From positions 1,179,765 through 1,243,764 of the forward strand of contig JAOQAE010000002.1 in NCBI GenBank assembly GCA_025963725.1: 64,000 bases of DNA, read 5' to 3'. The position numbers and the translations under genes were made by a program. Origin of the DNA: Bacteroidota bacterium. GTDB taxonomy: Bacteria; Bacteroidota; Bacteroidia; 2-12-FULL-35-15. The notes below the pieces were generated by a model that had not been told where the DNA came from, searched no databases, and worked only from the letters and a program-made list of their open reading frames with translations. Positions 17,461 to 27,320 of the stretch are shown in pieces (the first letter of the stretch is position 1; each line of letters begins with the position of its first letter).

Positions 17461-18585
17461 TTATAAATTAAAAAAATCCAGCACCTGCCTGCAAACCTGC
17501 TCCAGCTCTTTGTTCGAAAGATCATAGAACAATGGCAGCCGCACAAGGCATTCGCTGAACCTGTCGGCGTACGGAAGCCCCGCGCCTTTGTACTTATTTT
17601 TAAAATACGGACTGCGGTGCAGCGACTGGTAATGAAACACTGCCTGGATGTTCTTTTCCTTCAGGTGCTTTATCAGCGCCGCCCTTTCATCCCCGCTGCG
17701 GCACACGAGGTAAAACATGTGCGCATTGTTGGATGCATAAGCGGGAATGCCCGGCAGCAGAATGTCCTTTTTCGCCAAAGGGCTCAATGCCTTTTTATAT
17801 TTTTCCCAGAGCATGTTCCTGCGCTTCTGCACTGGGTCGATGCTCTTTAGCTGCGGCAGCAGGAATGCCGCCGTAAGCGATGTGGGAATGGAAGAAAATC
17901 CCAGGCCGGTCCACTCGTACCTGTTCACTTCCCCTCTCAGGAAAGCAGACCTGTTTGTGCCTTTGTTCCTTAGTATTTCCGCACGTTCCACCAGCTTTGG
18001 ATTGTTGATGGAAATAAACCCGCCTTCGCCGCAATGAATATTTTTTGTTTCGTGAAATGAAAAGCACCCGATGTCGCCAAGCGAGCCAAGCGGCGAATCA
18101 TTGTAATATGCATCGATGCACTGCGCCGCATCCTCGATCACCATGAGCTTGTGGCGGGCCGCAATTTCTTTCACCAGCTTCATGTTACAGGCAATGCCCG
18201 CATAATGCACCAGCACGATGGCTTTTGTTTTTTCCGTTACCAGCTTTTCTATTTTGCTTTCATCGATGCCGGGATGATCGCTTTTGCTGTCGGCAAATAC
18301 GATGCTTGCTCCCCTGAGCGCAAAGGCATTTGCGGTCGACACATACGTGTATGCAGGCATGATCACTTCATCGCCTTCAGCAATGTTCAGCAGCACTGCC
18401 GCCATTTCGAGCGCCATGGTGCAGGAATTGGTGAGGAACACTTTTGGAAAACCGTATTTTTTTTCGAGGAAAGTTTCACACTTACGGAGCATTGCAGTAT
18501 CGCCGGTCAGGACCTTTGTTTCCATGACACCGGAGATGGAGCCGATCTCCTTTCCTGAATAATATGGCTTGTTGAAGGGGATCAA
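17461..18585 (-). CDS. wecE: dTDP-4-amino-4,6-dideoxygalactose transaminase
   Basis: A 374-residue PLP aminotransferase of the DegT/AryC1 family. It resembles E. coli WecE throughout: MIPFNKP start, GDEVIMPAYTYVSTANAF, VHYAG, GCFSFHETKN with the PLP lysine K181, GTNRSAFLRGEV, NAHMFYLV. It transfers an amino group to dTDP-4-keto-6-deoxyglucose to make dTDP-4-amino-4,6-dideoxygalactose. The start is TTG, one base after the stop of the epimerase gene; the MIPFNKP match fixes it. RmlA/RmlB, which would make the substrate, are not in the window. Confidence 0.9.
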   Translation of the reverse strand: MIPFNKPYYSGKEIGSISGVMETKVLTGDTAMLRKCETFLEKKYGFPKVFLTNSCTMALEMAAVLLNIAEGDEVIMPAYTYVSTANAFALRGASIVFADSKSDHPGIDESKIEKLVTEKTKAIVLVHYAGIACNMKLVKEIAARHKLMVIEDAAQCIDAYYNDSPLGSLGDIGCFSFHETKNIHCGEGGFISINNPKLVERAEILRNKGTNRSAFLRGEVNRYEWTGLGFSSIPTSLTAAFLLPQLKSIDPVQKRRNMLWEKYKKALSPLAKKDILLPGIPAYASNNAHMFYLVCRSGDERAALIKHLKEKNIQAVFHYQSLHRSPYFKNKYKGAGLPYADRFSECLVRLPLFYDLSNKELEQVCRQVLDFFNL

Positions 18586-18586
18586 G

Positions 18587-19534
18587 TTAAAGTCCGATTG
18601 AAGATAAAAAAGGACGCGATGAGATCATCCTGCTGATGCCGTCTTCCAATGAGATCAGCGGGCGGCCAAGGATCTCGCGCATCTTTGAATTATCGGGCTG
18701 CCTCCGCGTCATGTCGCCTTCTTTCAAAGGAGGAAGGTGAATGATCTTCGAAGAGGAGCCGCTGAGCTTAATGATGAGCTGCGCAAGGTCGAGCACTGTG
18801 CAGAGCTGGTCATTGCCGATATTGATCACATCGTTCACCTGCTGGTTGGTGTAAAAGCACCTCAGGCAGGTATCCACCGTATCGTCTACGTAAGTGAAGG
18901 TCCGCGTTTGCGAGCCATCGCCGTAAATGGTGATGTCGGTGCCTTTCAATGCGGCTGCAAGAAAGCGCGACACTACGAAGTCGGTGCTCTGGTTGGGGCC
19001 GTATGTATTGAAAAAGCGGAAGATTGTATAGCTTAAATTGTATTCCTGGTAATAGCTTTTGCAGAATGATTCGCCTACATTTTTCACAACAGCATACGGG
19101 ACCCTTGAGTTCAGCGGCGTTGTTTCCTCGTGCTGCGGCAATACCACAGGCTCACCGTACACTTCGGAAGAGGAAGAGAAGAACACGCGCTTCACGGAAG
19201 TGTTCTTTGCAAGGTCGAGGATATTTTTGATTCCGTCGATATCACGAAGCACCTTCACGGGATTTTCCTGTGTGCGGATCACTCCCACTACTGCAGCGAG
19301 GTGAAATACGAAATCGAACTTATGCGACATCATGATGGGCGAGATCTCCTTAAAATCGTTCACATCCGCCTTGATGAATTCCCACCTGCCATTGCTGAGC
19401 TTTGGCAGCTTTGAAAGAAAGCCGGTGGAAAGATCGTCGACGATCACGATGTAATTATTCTCGTCGGTGATCAGCTTTTCAACCAATGCACTGCCGATGT
19501 TTCCTGCCCCGCCGGTGATCAATATTTTATTCAT
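18587..19534 (-). CDS. NAD-dependent nucleotide-sugar epimerase/dehydratase
   Basis: A 315-residue extended short-chain dehydrogenase. It has the NAD motif GGAGNIGS at 8-15, the HLAAVVG block, SSSSEVYG with the catalytic serine, and YAVVK (YxxxK) near residue 150. RFFNTYGPNQ and DGSQTRTFTYVDD are typical of UDP-sugar epimerases and decarboxylases such as GalE or UDP-glucuronate decarboxylase. The exact reaction is not decidable here. It overlaps the upstream glycosyltransferase by 4 bp and precedes wecE by 1 bp, so it probably acts in the same sugar pathway. Confidence 0.88.
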   Translation of the reverse strand: MNKILITGGAGNIGSALVEKLITDENNYIVIVDDLSTGFLSKLPKLSNGRWEFIKADVNDFKEISPIMMSHKFDFVFHLAAVVGVIRTQENPVKVLRDIDGIKNILDLAKNTSVKRVFFSSSSEVYGEPVVLPQHEETTPLNSRVPYAVVKNVGESFCKSYYQEYNLSYTIFRFFNTYGPNQSTDFVVSRFLAAALKGTDITIYGDGSQTRTFTYVDDTVDTCLRCFYTNQQVNDVINIGNDQLCTVLDLAQLIIKLSGSSSKIIHLPPLKEGDMTRRQPDNSKMREILGRPLISLEDGISRMISSRPFLSSIGL

Positions 19535-20580
19535 AGTACCGATATAAGTTTTTGTGCCCAGGTTTTCGGAGTGATGCTTTTCGCCTTTTTAACGCTCTGC
19601 TCTCCCATCTCTTTTAAAGCTAGAGGAGTGGCATTCACGATCCTGGAAAGCGCCAGCTTTAATGCCTGCTTGTCTCCCGACTTGTAAATATAGCCATTTA
19701 AATTATTCTCTACAAAAGCCGCCGAGGCCCCCACTTCATCCGTACAGATCAGGGGAAAGCCGGCGGCAGCGAACTCATGCACCACCACTCCCCAGGGCTC
19801 AAAATGACTGGGCAGCACAAATACGCCGGTATCGCGCAGGTAAGGCTTCATGGCATCGGGCTGCACAAATCCGAAATGTCTGATTTTCGGATGCAGGCGC
19901 GGCGGCACATCCCCGGTGCCGAGGCACCACAGCTCCCAGCCGTTCGGGCGTTCCTCCTGCAGCTCGCTGAAAGCATCCCAAAGGTCGCTGATGCCTTTGT
20001 GCTCCACGTAACGGCCGGCATAGATAAAGCGCTTCGGGAAATTGGTATTTTTTTGGGTTCTATTCTCGAGGTACTGCGCATGAAAAAAATCGTGGTCGCA
20101 GCTGTAAAAGCCTGTTAAAATGCGGCTGTCCTTAAATCCCAGCTTCTTTGCATACTCAAGCTGGGGCTCGCCGGGAACCCAGCAATGGCTGAAATGATTT
20201 AAGATGCGGAAGGGGCTGGCCAGCCTTGCAAGCTGCTGCTTCAGTGTGCCTTTCCATTGATTGTCGAACCCCACGATCACCGGGACCTTTCCTTTGTAAG
20301 GCCTGCACACCTGCATGTATCCTTTGTCGATCCAGCCGCTGCAATAAATAGCCGAAGGGTTAATGTTCCCTACAAGATCATGCAGCTGCTCAACGCTGTA
20401 ATCCTTCCTGTTGTAAACGTTCAGGCCGGAAGAGAATGTAAATTTAAAAGGCGCTTCGCTGTTTACTTCCCAGCGTACAATGTGCACTTCAATGCCGGGC
20501 GACTTCAGCAGCTCTTCCACGCAGGCCAGGAAATAAGTGGCAAGCTCGGTGTACAGGAAAACTATTTTCTTTTTTTCCAT
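19531..20580 (-). CDS. Glycosyltransferase family 4
   Basis: A 349-residue GT-B enzyme. I start it at the ATG at 20580 (MEKKKIVFLYTEL), inside the 3' end of the phosphoesterase gene. A frame open to 20727 would add 49 residues of overlapping sequence unlike the family. The C-terminal domain has RFIYAGRYVEHKGISDL, WCLGTGDV and the donor block SHFEPWGVVVHEFAAAGFPLI with the EX7E motif. It should transfer a sugar to the polysaccharide precursor. It ends overlapping the epimerase gene by 4 bp. Confidence 0.9.
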   Translation of the reverse strand: MEKKKIVFLYTELATYFLACVEELLKSPGIEVHIVRWEVNSEAPFKFTFSSGLNVYNRKDYSVEQLHDLVGNINPSAIYCSGWIDKGYMQVCRPYKGKVPVIVGFDNQWKGTLKQQLARLASPFRILNHFSHCWVPGEPQLEYAKKLGFKDSRILTGFYSCDHDFFHAQYLENRTQKNTNFPKRFIYAGRYVEHKGISDLWDAFSELQEERPNGWELWCLGTGDVPPRLHPKIRHFGFVQPDAMKPYLRDTGVFVLPSHFEPWGVVVHEFAAAGFPLICTDEVGASAAFVENNLNGYIYKSGDKQALKLALSRIVNATPLALKEMGEQSVKKAKSITPKTWAQKLISVL

Positions 20581-21617
20581 CTCTTCGTTACAAAGCGTAA
20601 AAGCAAAAACAGCAGAAGGGCAATCACAAAGCCCGACCAGAAGTACAGGTGTGTAACGGCTTTGAAAAGCATCAACGGCAACAAGCGGTAATTGAATTTC
20701 TCTTCTTCGGGAACCGACCTTTTCCAATATTCGATGCCGTAATGCTCTACCGGCTCCAGCGATTGGCCGGTGAGTGAAATGCCTTTGAACGAGATAGCGC
20801 CTTTGTTTGCAGTCACCAGTAAAACTGCATCGCGCGGCAGGTCGCGGATAGCTGTTTGCATAAAAGTGATGTTCGTTTTTTCATCCCTGTGATAAAAAAA
20901 AGAAGCCGGCGCATTTGCCATGGAGCCCGACATCCAATACACAGGCTTGGCTTTAGAAACAGCGGTAAGCAAGGGCTTCAGCTCTTTCTCATAATTGTTG
21001 CTACCTATTGCTGTGCGCGTATTACCGGCAAAGAGGCCGGCGAATGTGGGATCATTTTCCGACCAGACCGGACGATGCGAAAAAATAAAAATATTCTTAA
21101 TGCTTTGCTCCTCCCCTTTCTTTAGCGCATTCTGCAACATCTCCAGCTGCGCGCCATCAATGCTTCCATCATTTTTTTCCGTATTTAAAACGATGAAGAG
21201 CTCCGAACCTGCCGTAAAAAAATACCAGGTTGCGCCGAATGTTTTCTCATACATATCGCCATTGGAAAGGTCGTGATTGCCCACGGCATTAAACACGGGC
21301 ATTTTCAATTTGCTGAATAGCGAACGCCGGTAATGCTCAATGTAATTCTTATCCAGGTCGAGGAACACATCGCCCAGCGTAAGCAGGAAAGCCGGTTGGA
21401 AGCTGTTAAGCGTATCGGTATTCGCCAGGACGGTAGCTGCCGGAAAAGTAGAGAGATTGGTGGATGCGCCGTGAAAATGACCGCTTACAATGAACGAATA
21501 CGTATCAGAAGTATCCTTCAGCTCCAGCCTGTTGAAAGGAGAGATCACCTGCGCGGCCGATGTAAGCGACAGCAGCAGGAGCATGCACAAACAGATCCTA
21601 TTTTTCAGCTTTATCAC
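20562..21617 (-). CDS. Membrane-anchored metallophosphoesterase
   Basis: A 351-residue protein. It has an N-terminal signal or anchor (about 5-23), a calcineurin-like phosphoesterase domain, one C-terminal transmembrane helix near 325-342 and a basic tail RFVTKRWKKRK. The metal-site blocks are TLGDVFLD, VGNHDLS and FSHRPVW. The first motif reads VSGHFHG where DxH is usual, so one metal ligand differs. The active domain should face the periplasm. The start is GTG, overlapping the upstream CotH gene by 20 bp; its end overlaps the next glycosyltransferase by 19 bp. Substrate unknown, perhaps a lipid-linked or phosphorylated glycan. Confidence 0.82.
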   Translation of the reverse strand: MIKLKNRICLCMLLLLSLTSAAQVISPFNRLELKDTSDTYSFIVSGHFHGASTNLSTFPAATVLANTDTLNSFQPAFLLTLGDVFLDLDKNYIEHYRRSLFSKLKMPVFNAVGNHDLSNGDMYEKTFGATWYFFTAGSELFIVLNTEKNDGSIDGAQLEMLQNALKKGEEQSIKNIFIFSHRPVWSENDPTFAGLFAGNTRTAIGSNNYEKELKPLLTAVSKAKPVYWMSGSMANAPASFFYHRDEKTNITFMQTAIRDLPRDAVLLVTANKGAISFKGISLTGQSLEPVEHYGIEYWKRSVPEEEKFNYRLLPLMLFKAVTHLYFWSGFVIALLLFLLLRFVTKRWKKRK

Positions 21618-24189
21618 CTTTTATGAGTGTTTCAACATTGTCAACTATTTCTCCTGCTTCTACCCCGTCAACCACGATCAGCGATTTCTTTTCACGGAGA
21701 TAATTTTTCTGCACCTTTGTTAATGTGACCCTCGTCAGCCTTACCTGGGGCTGTCCGCCGGCAGACTTATTTTTGTACGCTACCACTCCCGTTTTACAAT
21801 CGCTTAACTTCACGTCGCTGAGCGTTATGGTTGACAGGTCTTCCGCAGCGATCGCGATGTTGGAATATTCGATCTTTACCTCTTCGCCTTTCAGCTGTCC
21901 GCCGGCTTTTATATGGATGGCCTTATTTCCTGCGTTATTGATAGTAACCGATTTCAGCTCCACCTGTCCCATCGTAATATCGAGCGCATTCTCGCCGCAA
22001 AACGAAAAAGCACAACCTGAGACTGTACCATCCGAAAATTTGCAATCCAGCGCATCGTCCTTCATGTTCCGGAAGTAGCAGGTTGTAAGCGAAAATGCAG
22101 AACGGATCATACTCAGGGCATCCTCCGCTTTGCAATCATAGAAGCTACACCAGCTGATGTCAACCGGGGATTCATAAAAGGTAAGGCTGCCCGTTCTTGC
22201 CCATCCGCTGCTTTTTACTTCCGGAAGATCTGTAAACGTTACATTCCTCAATACAGAGCGCTCGCCTGCCTGAATAAGCATAATTCCCTGTGAGCTGGAA
22301 TCGGAGGACCCGATATAGATCTGCTCATCCTCGTTACCTGTAAAAAACAGCGGCGAATACGAAACGATCCCGGACTTGTTCTTAAAGTCGAGCCACACAC
22401 CGGCACCTACAACAAGCTTATAACCGGCAGGAATAACAATTCCTTCAGTTACAACATATTTTCCCGGCTGTATTGCGATGATCTTGCTGCTCTCATCCAC
22501 CTGCAGAAAAGCGAAATCCTGAACATTCCCTTTTTTACTTTTCAGATCATCTGCAATAAACTCCGCATCGGTATGCGGAAAAGGGAACACGGCACATTGC
22601 TTTAGATCCGAAGAGCCTAACACCGAATAGCTGAGCTTCATGGAATCAAGGTCGTTTTTACTGAATGTGCCGGGCTTACCGGATTCGAACTTAAATTCTT
22701 TGTAATCGAGGTAGCTGCCCGGCTGCTTTGCAGGAAGGATGATCTCTTTTGCAGGAAGCAACTTCTGCTTTCCTACGATCAGCGAATGCACCTGCACAGG
22801 CATCGCATCGATAGCCCCAAGCTGGATCACTACTGAATTATTTTCTGTCCTGTTATAATAGGCATGGACTGCTTTCGGCGAATCCAGCACCTTCCGGATC
22901 ATCCGTTGGCGCTTGTAATAATCCTGCCGGTCGAATTTTTTGTAAGGAAATTCTTTGTAGATGATCGCAAGATTTTTATCCAGCTCCGTGTTCGAAGAGC
23001 TGAAAAAATCATCGAGATACTGAGGCTTTGTAAGCCTTTCGAGGTTCTTCATGTATTCCTTAAAGAAAACAGGATTGCTGAAGATCATCGAATGCCAGTC
23101 TTCATAATTAGCAGTTGAATCGGGCGCTGCAAATTTGTATTGTGCCGACAGGCTGTGCGAATTAAGCTCCGTAAAGCTTTCGTAAGCAACGGGCTCCAGC
23201 TTTTCAGTTACAGGGTTGTAATAATATTTAATGTCGCTCCAGTCGATACTATGAACACCGCCCACCAGGTCGATCACCGCGTGGAACCTTGCCAGGCGCG
23301 GGATATCAAAGGCCTCATCCACGCTGACCTTCCTGCTTCTCAGCCCTTCGATCAGTGCGATGGCCTTCAGGTAATAATTTTTTTGAACCGGATCTTCCAG
23401 CACTTTGTCTTCACGGTATGCTTCAGGATTTGCGGAATAGTAGGATGCGAATTCCGCTGCAGAATTTGCGCCTGTCATTCCATTGTAACGCTTTACCCAG
23501 TACAGGTCGGGATTAAACCGCAGCACAGGCCCTTTGAGGCGTTTGTTATTTTCCACGAGCTCATTCTCGAAATTTTCTTCAACAGCGTAAATGCCCCAGT
23601 CGCGGCCGTTTACAGAAACACTGATGAACTTATAGCGGAGCGCCATCACATCCTCGCGCTTCATCAGCTCATGATAGATCCATTCATAAACATAGCCCCT
23701 TGTTCCGGGATGCTGGATGGAAAAGCGCTTCATGCCCATGAACGTTTCGTCCTTCTCTTTCACCTTGATGCGGAACGACCATTTATCATCCTGCAGGTGA
23801 TCGGTCATGTGCCCTTTCAGGCGCAGCTTCACATCGATCTTTTTCCCGTTGTATCCAATTGTCGCAGGAACATAATCGCCATCCATATCGTTGATGATCA
23901 CGCCGCGCTCCAGCGCCTGCTCACGGTTCTTCTGCAGCTTCTTATAATCCTTATCTTTTATTTCGATGGAAAGCAATTCCGGTTGGGCGCTTCTGCCTTT
24001 CCAGTAATTGGAGAGAATGGTGGATGTAAAATCCCAGAGGCCGCTGTACCCCTTGCCGCGAACAAAGCCCGACGCCTTATACGCTCCGGCAATGATGAGA
24101 ACAAGCAGCACAGCAAGCACAAGGCGCCTGTTAAAATATCTTTTAAGGCCCAGCCTGCCTGCTTTCTTATTTGAGTTGTACACGTCCAT
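21598..24189 (-). CDS. CotH kinase-like protein with beta-helix domain
   Basis: An 863-residue protein with one N-terminal transmembrane helix (about 21-40) and a periplasmic remainder. Residues about 70-350 resemble the CotH protein-kinase fold (RLKGHMTDHLQDDKWSFRIK, SVNGRDWGIYAVEENFENE, SIDWSDIKYYYNP). Residues about 570-830 are short imperfect strands of a right-handed beta-helix (CSFYDCKAEDALSMI, NAGNKAIHIKAGGQ). Known CotH proteins phosphorylate secreted proteins in an atypical kinase fold. The second CotH gene, a polymerase and VTC/DUF4956 genes are in the same operon. Target unknown. Confidence 0.83.
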   Translation of the reverse strand: MDVYNSNKKAGRLGLKRYFNRRLVLAVLLVLIIAGAYKASGFVRGKGYSGLWDFTSTILSNYWKGRSAQPELLSIEIKDKDYKKLQKNREQALERGVIINDMDGDYVPATIGYNGKKIDVKLRLKGHMTDHLQDDKWSFRIKVKEKDETFMGMKRFSIQHPGTRGYVYEWIYHELMKREDVMALRYKFISVSVNGRDWGIYAVEENFENELVENNKRLKGPVLRFNPDLYWVKRYNGMTGANSAAEFASYYSANPEAYREDKVLEDPVQKNYYLKAIALIEGLRSRKVSVDEAFDIPRLARFHAVIDLVGGVHSIDWSDIKYYYNPVTEKLEPVAYESFTELNSHSLSAQYKFAAPDSTANYEDWHSMIFSNPVFFKEYMKNLERLTKPQYLDDFFSSSNTELDKNLAIIYKEFPYKKFDRQDYYKRQRMIRKVLDSPKAVHAYYNRTENNSVVIQLGAIDAMPVQVHSLIVGKQKLLPAKEIILPAKQPGSYLDYKEFKFESGKPGTFSKNDLDSMKLSYSVLGSSDLKQCAVFPFPHTDAEFIADDLKSKKGNVQDFAFLQVDESSKIIAIQPGKYVVTEGIVIPAGYKLVVGAGVWLDFKNKSGIVSYSPLFFTGNEDEQIYIGSSDSSSQGIMLIQAGERSVLRNVTFTDLPEVKSSGWARTGSLTFYESPVDISWCSFYDCKAEDALSMIRSAFSLTTCYFRNMKDDALDCKFSDGTVSGCAFSFCGENALDITMGQVELKSVTINNAGNKAIHIKAGGQLKGEEVKIEYSNIAIAAEDLSTITLSDVKLSDCKTGVVAYKNKSAGGQPQVRLTRVTLTKVQKNYLREKKSLIVVDGVEAGEIVDNVETLIKGDKAEK

Positions 24190-24190
24190 A

Positions 24191-25552
24191 TCAGTTGATT
24201 GCGGGGATGATCGTTTCCGGTTCCGGCTCTGCTCCTGCTTCCTCCACAGGCTTCAACACTGTTTCCGGCAGGATCTCCTCGCTGGTGATCAGCGTAAAGA
24301 TAAACATCCCTAAAAATGCGAAAGCGCTTAATGAGGCCACCAGCCACGATTCGAAGAAGGCGGAGAATGAGATCGCGAACATGATCGGGAATGCGAATTT
24401 TGTTTTTTTAGAGCCTTTGATGAACATGAGAATGTACGAACGGAGATAGATCAGGAGGCCGATCAGCCCGTGGTCCATCCAGAAGGTAAGGAACGAATTG
24501 TGGATCCCTCCCTGGTGGTTCAGCTTTAAGAGCATCCCGTAATGCTGGCGCATGTAATACTCGTCGTACGCAAACCCCTTCCCTATAAAGAAATTATTCT
24601 GGATCTGCTTCCATGCAAAGTTCCATGCGATATACCTTCCGCTGCCTTCTTCAAGCGTATTTGTACGAAGGTATTCACCGAGGCCCAGCGACACAATAAT
24701 GGCGGTGGCATTGGTGCTGACCAGCTCGGTGATGAAGATGGTGAGGATGAATAAAATAAAGCCAAGGAAGGGCGAAAAGCTGAAGAAGCGCTGGAACACG
24801 TAAAAGATCGCAACTGAAATGATCGCATTCCGCGAGCCGGTAAGGTAAATCGAAAACAGGATCGCGCCGAAGATAATGATCCGCTCGTTGCGGCTGAACA
24901 GGTTGGGAAAGAAGTCATTCAGCACAAAGAACACGATGAAGATGAGAACGCAGTACACTCCTAATCCGTTAGGACCTCCGAAGATCCCGCGGAACCTCGT
25001 TCCCAGCAGGAATGCCGAATCGGGCGAGATGTATTCCATTAAAAAGCCAAGCAGGAGCACTGTGAAGATAAAGAAGACAAACCGCCGGAGAAACTCTTTT
25101 CCTTTCTCACGGTAGATCCTGTTTACCATGTTCGGGATCACGATGAACGAAAGAATAAAGGAAAGTGTTTTCTGAAGGCTGGTAAAGAAGAAGGAGTCGT
25201 TTACGCTGGTAGACATGGTGATGACCGCGATAATGAAAAAGGGGATGAAGATCCGGTAAAGCTGGTTGAAAGGGCGGAATTCCACGCTGTCGACCAGCAG
25301 GAAAAGCGCAAGTATGGAGATGTAAATGTTCTTCGCATTTTTCGCAAACTCAAAGATCGGCTCCTTGCTGTCGGATAGAACGAGAATGAATAGATAGCCG
25401 ATCAGCAGTTCCTCGTACATTCCCTTGTTGCGCAGCAGGAGCATCACCATCGGGATCACAGCCAGGATCACCGGGCCGCCGAAGCCCCCGATAAGGATCC
25501 ATACCAGGAACAGTATGTACAGTTGTGAATTATCTTTATAGTATTGCAGCAC
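24191..25552 (-). CDS. O-antigen polymerase/ligase family membrane protein
   Basis: A 453-residue polytopic membrane protein with about ten to eleven hydrophobic helices and a large loop near 300-350 (GSGRYIAWNFAWKQIQNNFFIGKGFAYDEYY). That loop and the following HNSFLTFWMDHGLIG are typical of Wzy polymerases and WaaL-type ligases, which join or attach undecaprenyl-linked glycans at the periplasmic face. The two cannot be told apart here. The C-terminal 30 residues are acidic and P/E-rich. The start is GTG, 2 bp after the upstream CotH gene; the next CotH gene follows after 1 bp. Confidence 0.85.
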   Translation of the reverse strand: MLQYYKDNSQLYILFLVWILIGGFGGPVILAVIPMVMLLLRNKGMYEELLIGYLFILVLSDSKEPIFEFAKNAKNIYISILALFLLVDSVEFRPFNQLYRIFIPFFIIAVITMSTSVNDSFFFTSLQKTLSFILSFIVIPNMVNRIYREKGKEFLRRFVFFIFTVLLLGFLMEYISPDSAFLLGTRFRGIFGGPNGLGVYCVLIFIVFFVLNDFFPNLFSRNERIIIFGAILFSIYLTGSRNAIISVAIFYVFQRFFSFSPFLGFILFILTIFITELVSTNATAIIVSLGLGEYLRTNTLEEGSGRYIAWNFAWKQIQNNFFIGKGFAYDEYYMRQHYGMLLKLNHQGGIHNSFLTFWMDHGLIGLLIYLRSYILMFIKGSKKTKFAFPIMFAISFSAFFESWLVASLSAFAFLGMFIFTLITSEEILPETVLKPVEEAGAEPEPETIIPAIN

Positions 25553-25554
25553 GC

Positions 25555-27306
25555 TTATCTGTTTTTATTCAAAAATTCATCCAGCTGCTTTCGCTGGATC
25601 GCAGGCCTCTCAGCTGCAAAATCTTTCATCTCCTTCACATTCTCTTTCCAGCTGCTGTATGAGCCGATCGCACGCCAGCGGTCGATATGCTCGGGCATGG
25701 CCGGCGCCAGCTCCTTCTCAAATTCATCGATCTTCGCTATCACTTTCTCCTTATTAAAAGTGCTGTCCAGCAAAAAGAGAAACCGCTCTTTAAAGGCTTC
25801 TCTGAATGTGTCGTTCCTGAGCAGTCCGCTGAAGATCACACCGGTGCTGCCCATTTTACGGGCCTTTTCAAGCAGGTCCATGTGTACCGAAGCGCTTCCC
25901 GTGTAGCCAAAGCCCCAGTCGGTATCGTACAGGATCCAGCGCCAGCGGCCGTCTTTCTTTTTTGCCGATGAGGAAGAGTCCGCGACAGGGCTGTTCGCCC
26001 GGTACCGCCAGAACTTCACATTGTTGTTAGGCCAGTCGCTGTTGCAAAAATACACATTTGCGATAACAAAGTCGATGAAGCTCGACACATCTATTTTGCC
26101 AAGCACATACTTATAATTTTCCTCTTCCGACAGATCGCTGTTGCGGATGTGATCAAGCAGCGCCTTAAACTCATCGCCATCGCGCTTCTTTCCGAATGCC
26201 ACAATGCCGCCATGTTCCAGGATCACGATGCTGTCCCTGCCCAGTTTATATTTCGCTGCAAGAAAATCCTCATCGGAGCGCTCCCGGATGTTGTGAATGC
26301 CCCAGTACTCGCCGTTTATAAAAACGATCGCATTCCGGCAGTCCTGCACATCCACACGCGAATCCTTCATTAGCGCCTGCATGAAGGCATCGCGGAACAT
26401 TGTTTTATTCCAGTCGTTCCCGCCGTTCCTTAAAATAAAGGATTTGAATTTGCTTACCGGATTCCCCGGGAACAAAGGATATTCCAGCTGCTCCTGCCCG
26501 TATTTTCCATCAAAGCAGATCCGCAGCGACTTCTGGCTGAATCCTCTCGTCGCATTTCCATTGATCCTCGCTCCTGCATTGCTTTCAAATCCCGGTTTTC
26601 CGTCCGGCTCAAAAAATTCGATGTGCACAGGCCGCTCCGAATTATCGCCGCGCTTTAAATAATTCGAAGGATATTCCCACCAGGCAAGGTCAAGCGGCAG
26701 CTTCTTACGGATGTAATCCCGCTTGTCCTCATAATTCTTGCCCAATACATAAATGCCTTTCGCGTAGCCGAAAAAATCATCCGGCTCAACGGTGAGCGCG
26801 ATCACGGGAAGCGTATAGCGGTTGCCTGCCTTCTCATCCACAAAGAAAGTACGGATCAGCTCACCGCTTTTTTTATTATCGTCGCTTACCGAAATTGCAC
26901 GGAGCACCGTTCCTTTGAAAACATCGCCAAGCGGCGGGGTCCAGCGGGCAGAGGTCGGGATCGCCGAATATACCGCGGGATCATTTGTACGGTTTTGGAT
27001 CAGGATCGGCTTTTCGTACACAGCGGAACGCAATGTAGGCATGGAGCCGTCGAGCGTGTAATAGATCTTCGAGGAAGCCGGCGGCAGCAGGGAAAGTGAA
27101 AATGCATCTGCATAAAACCCTCCTTTCACAGGGCATTCAGGAGCCTGCAGGCTTTGGTCGTATTTCAGCTCCGGATATTCTTTACGGTTCTCACCGGAAT
27201 AAGAGAGGCTGAGCACAAATGAAACGATCGCGGCAAGCAGCACGAGCACAGCCGCGAGCTTTGCCTGCGGGGATGTTTTGTGGGTGGTTGTTTTGATTGG
27301 TTTCAT
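25555..27306 (-). CDS. CotH kinase family protein with chitobiase-like domain
   Basis: A 583-residue protein with one N-terminal membrane helix (about 14-35) and a periplasmic body. Residues about 65-130 match a CHB_HEX / chitobiase-type beta-sandwich (KIYYTLDGSMPTLRSAVYEKPI). The CotH domain follows from about 225 (RINGNATRGFSQKSLRI, RNGGNDWNKTMFRDAFMQAL, NGEYWGIHNIRERSDEDFL, ILYDTDWGFG), with D/N residues at the expected nucleotide-metal positions. It is probably a secreted protein kinase. Upstream lies the repeat-flanked GxxExxY insert, beginning 14 bp from the ATG. It leads the tight CotH/polymerase/CotH run. Confidence 0.88.
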   Translation of the reverse strand: MKPIKTTTHKTSPQAKLAAVLVLLAAIVSFVLSLSYSGENRKEYPELKYDQSLQAPECPVKGGFYADAFSLSLLPPASSKIYYTLDGSMPTLRSAVYEKPILIQNRTNDPAVYSAIPTSARWTPPLGDVFKGTVLRAISVSDDNKKSGELIRTFFVDEKAGNRYTLPVIALTVEPDDFFGYAKGIYVLGKNYEDKRDYIRKKLPLDLAWWEYPSNYLKRGDNSERPVHIEFFEPDGKPGFESNAGARINGNATRGFSQKSLRICFDGKYGQEQLEYPLFPGNPVSKFKSFILRNGGNDWNKTMFRDAFMQALMKDSRVDVQDCRNAIVFINGEYWGIHNIRERSDEDFLAAKYKLGRDSIVILEHGGIVAFGKKRDGDEFKALLDHIRNSDLSEEENYKYVLGKIDVSSFIDFVIANVYFCNSDWPNNNVKFWRYRANSPVADSSSSAKKKDGRWRWILYDTDWGFGYTGSASVHMDLLEKARKMGSTGVIFSGLLRNDTFREAFKERFLFLLDSTFNKEKVIAKIDEFEKELAPAMPEHIDRWRAIGSYSSWKENVKEMKDFAAERPAIQRKQLDEFLNKNR

Positions 27307-27320
27307 GTTGGTGTTATTTC

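Noticed and set aside
20581-20727. N-terminal extension of the GT4 gene to 20727
   Set aside because: The 49 residues overlap the phosphoesterase gene in another frame; MEKKKIVFLYTEL is the usual GT start.
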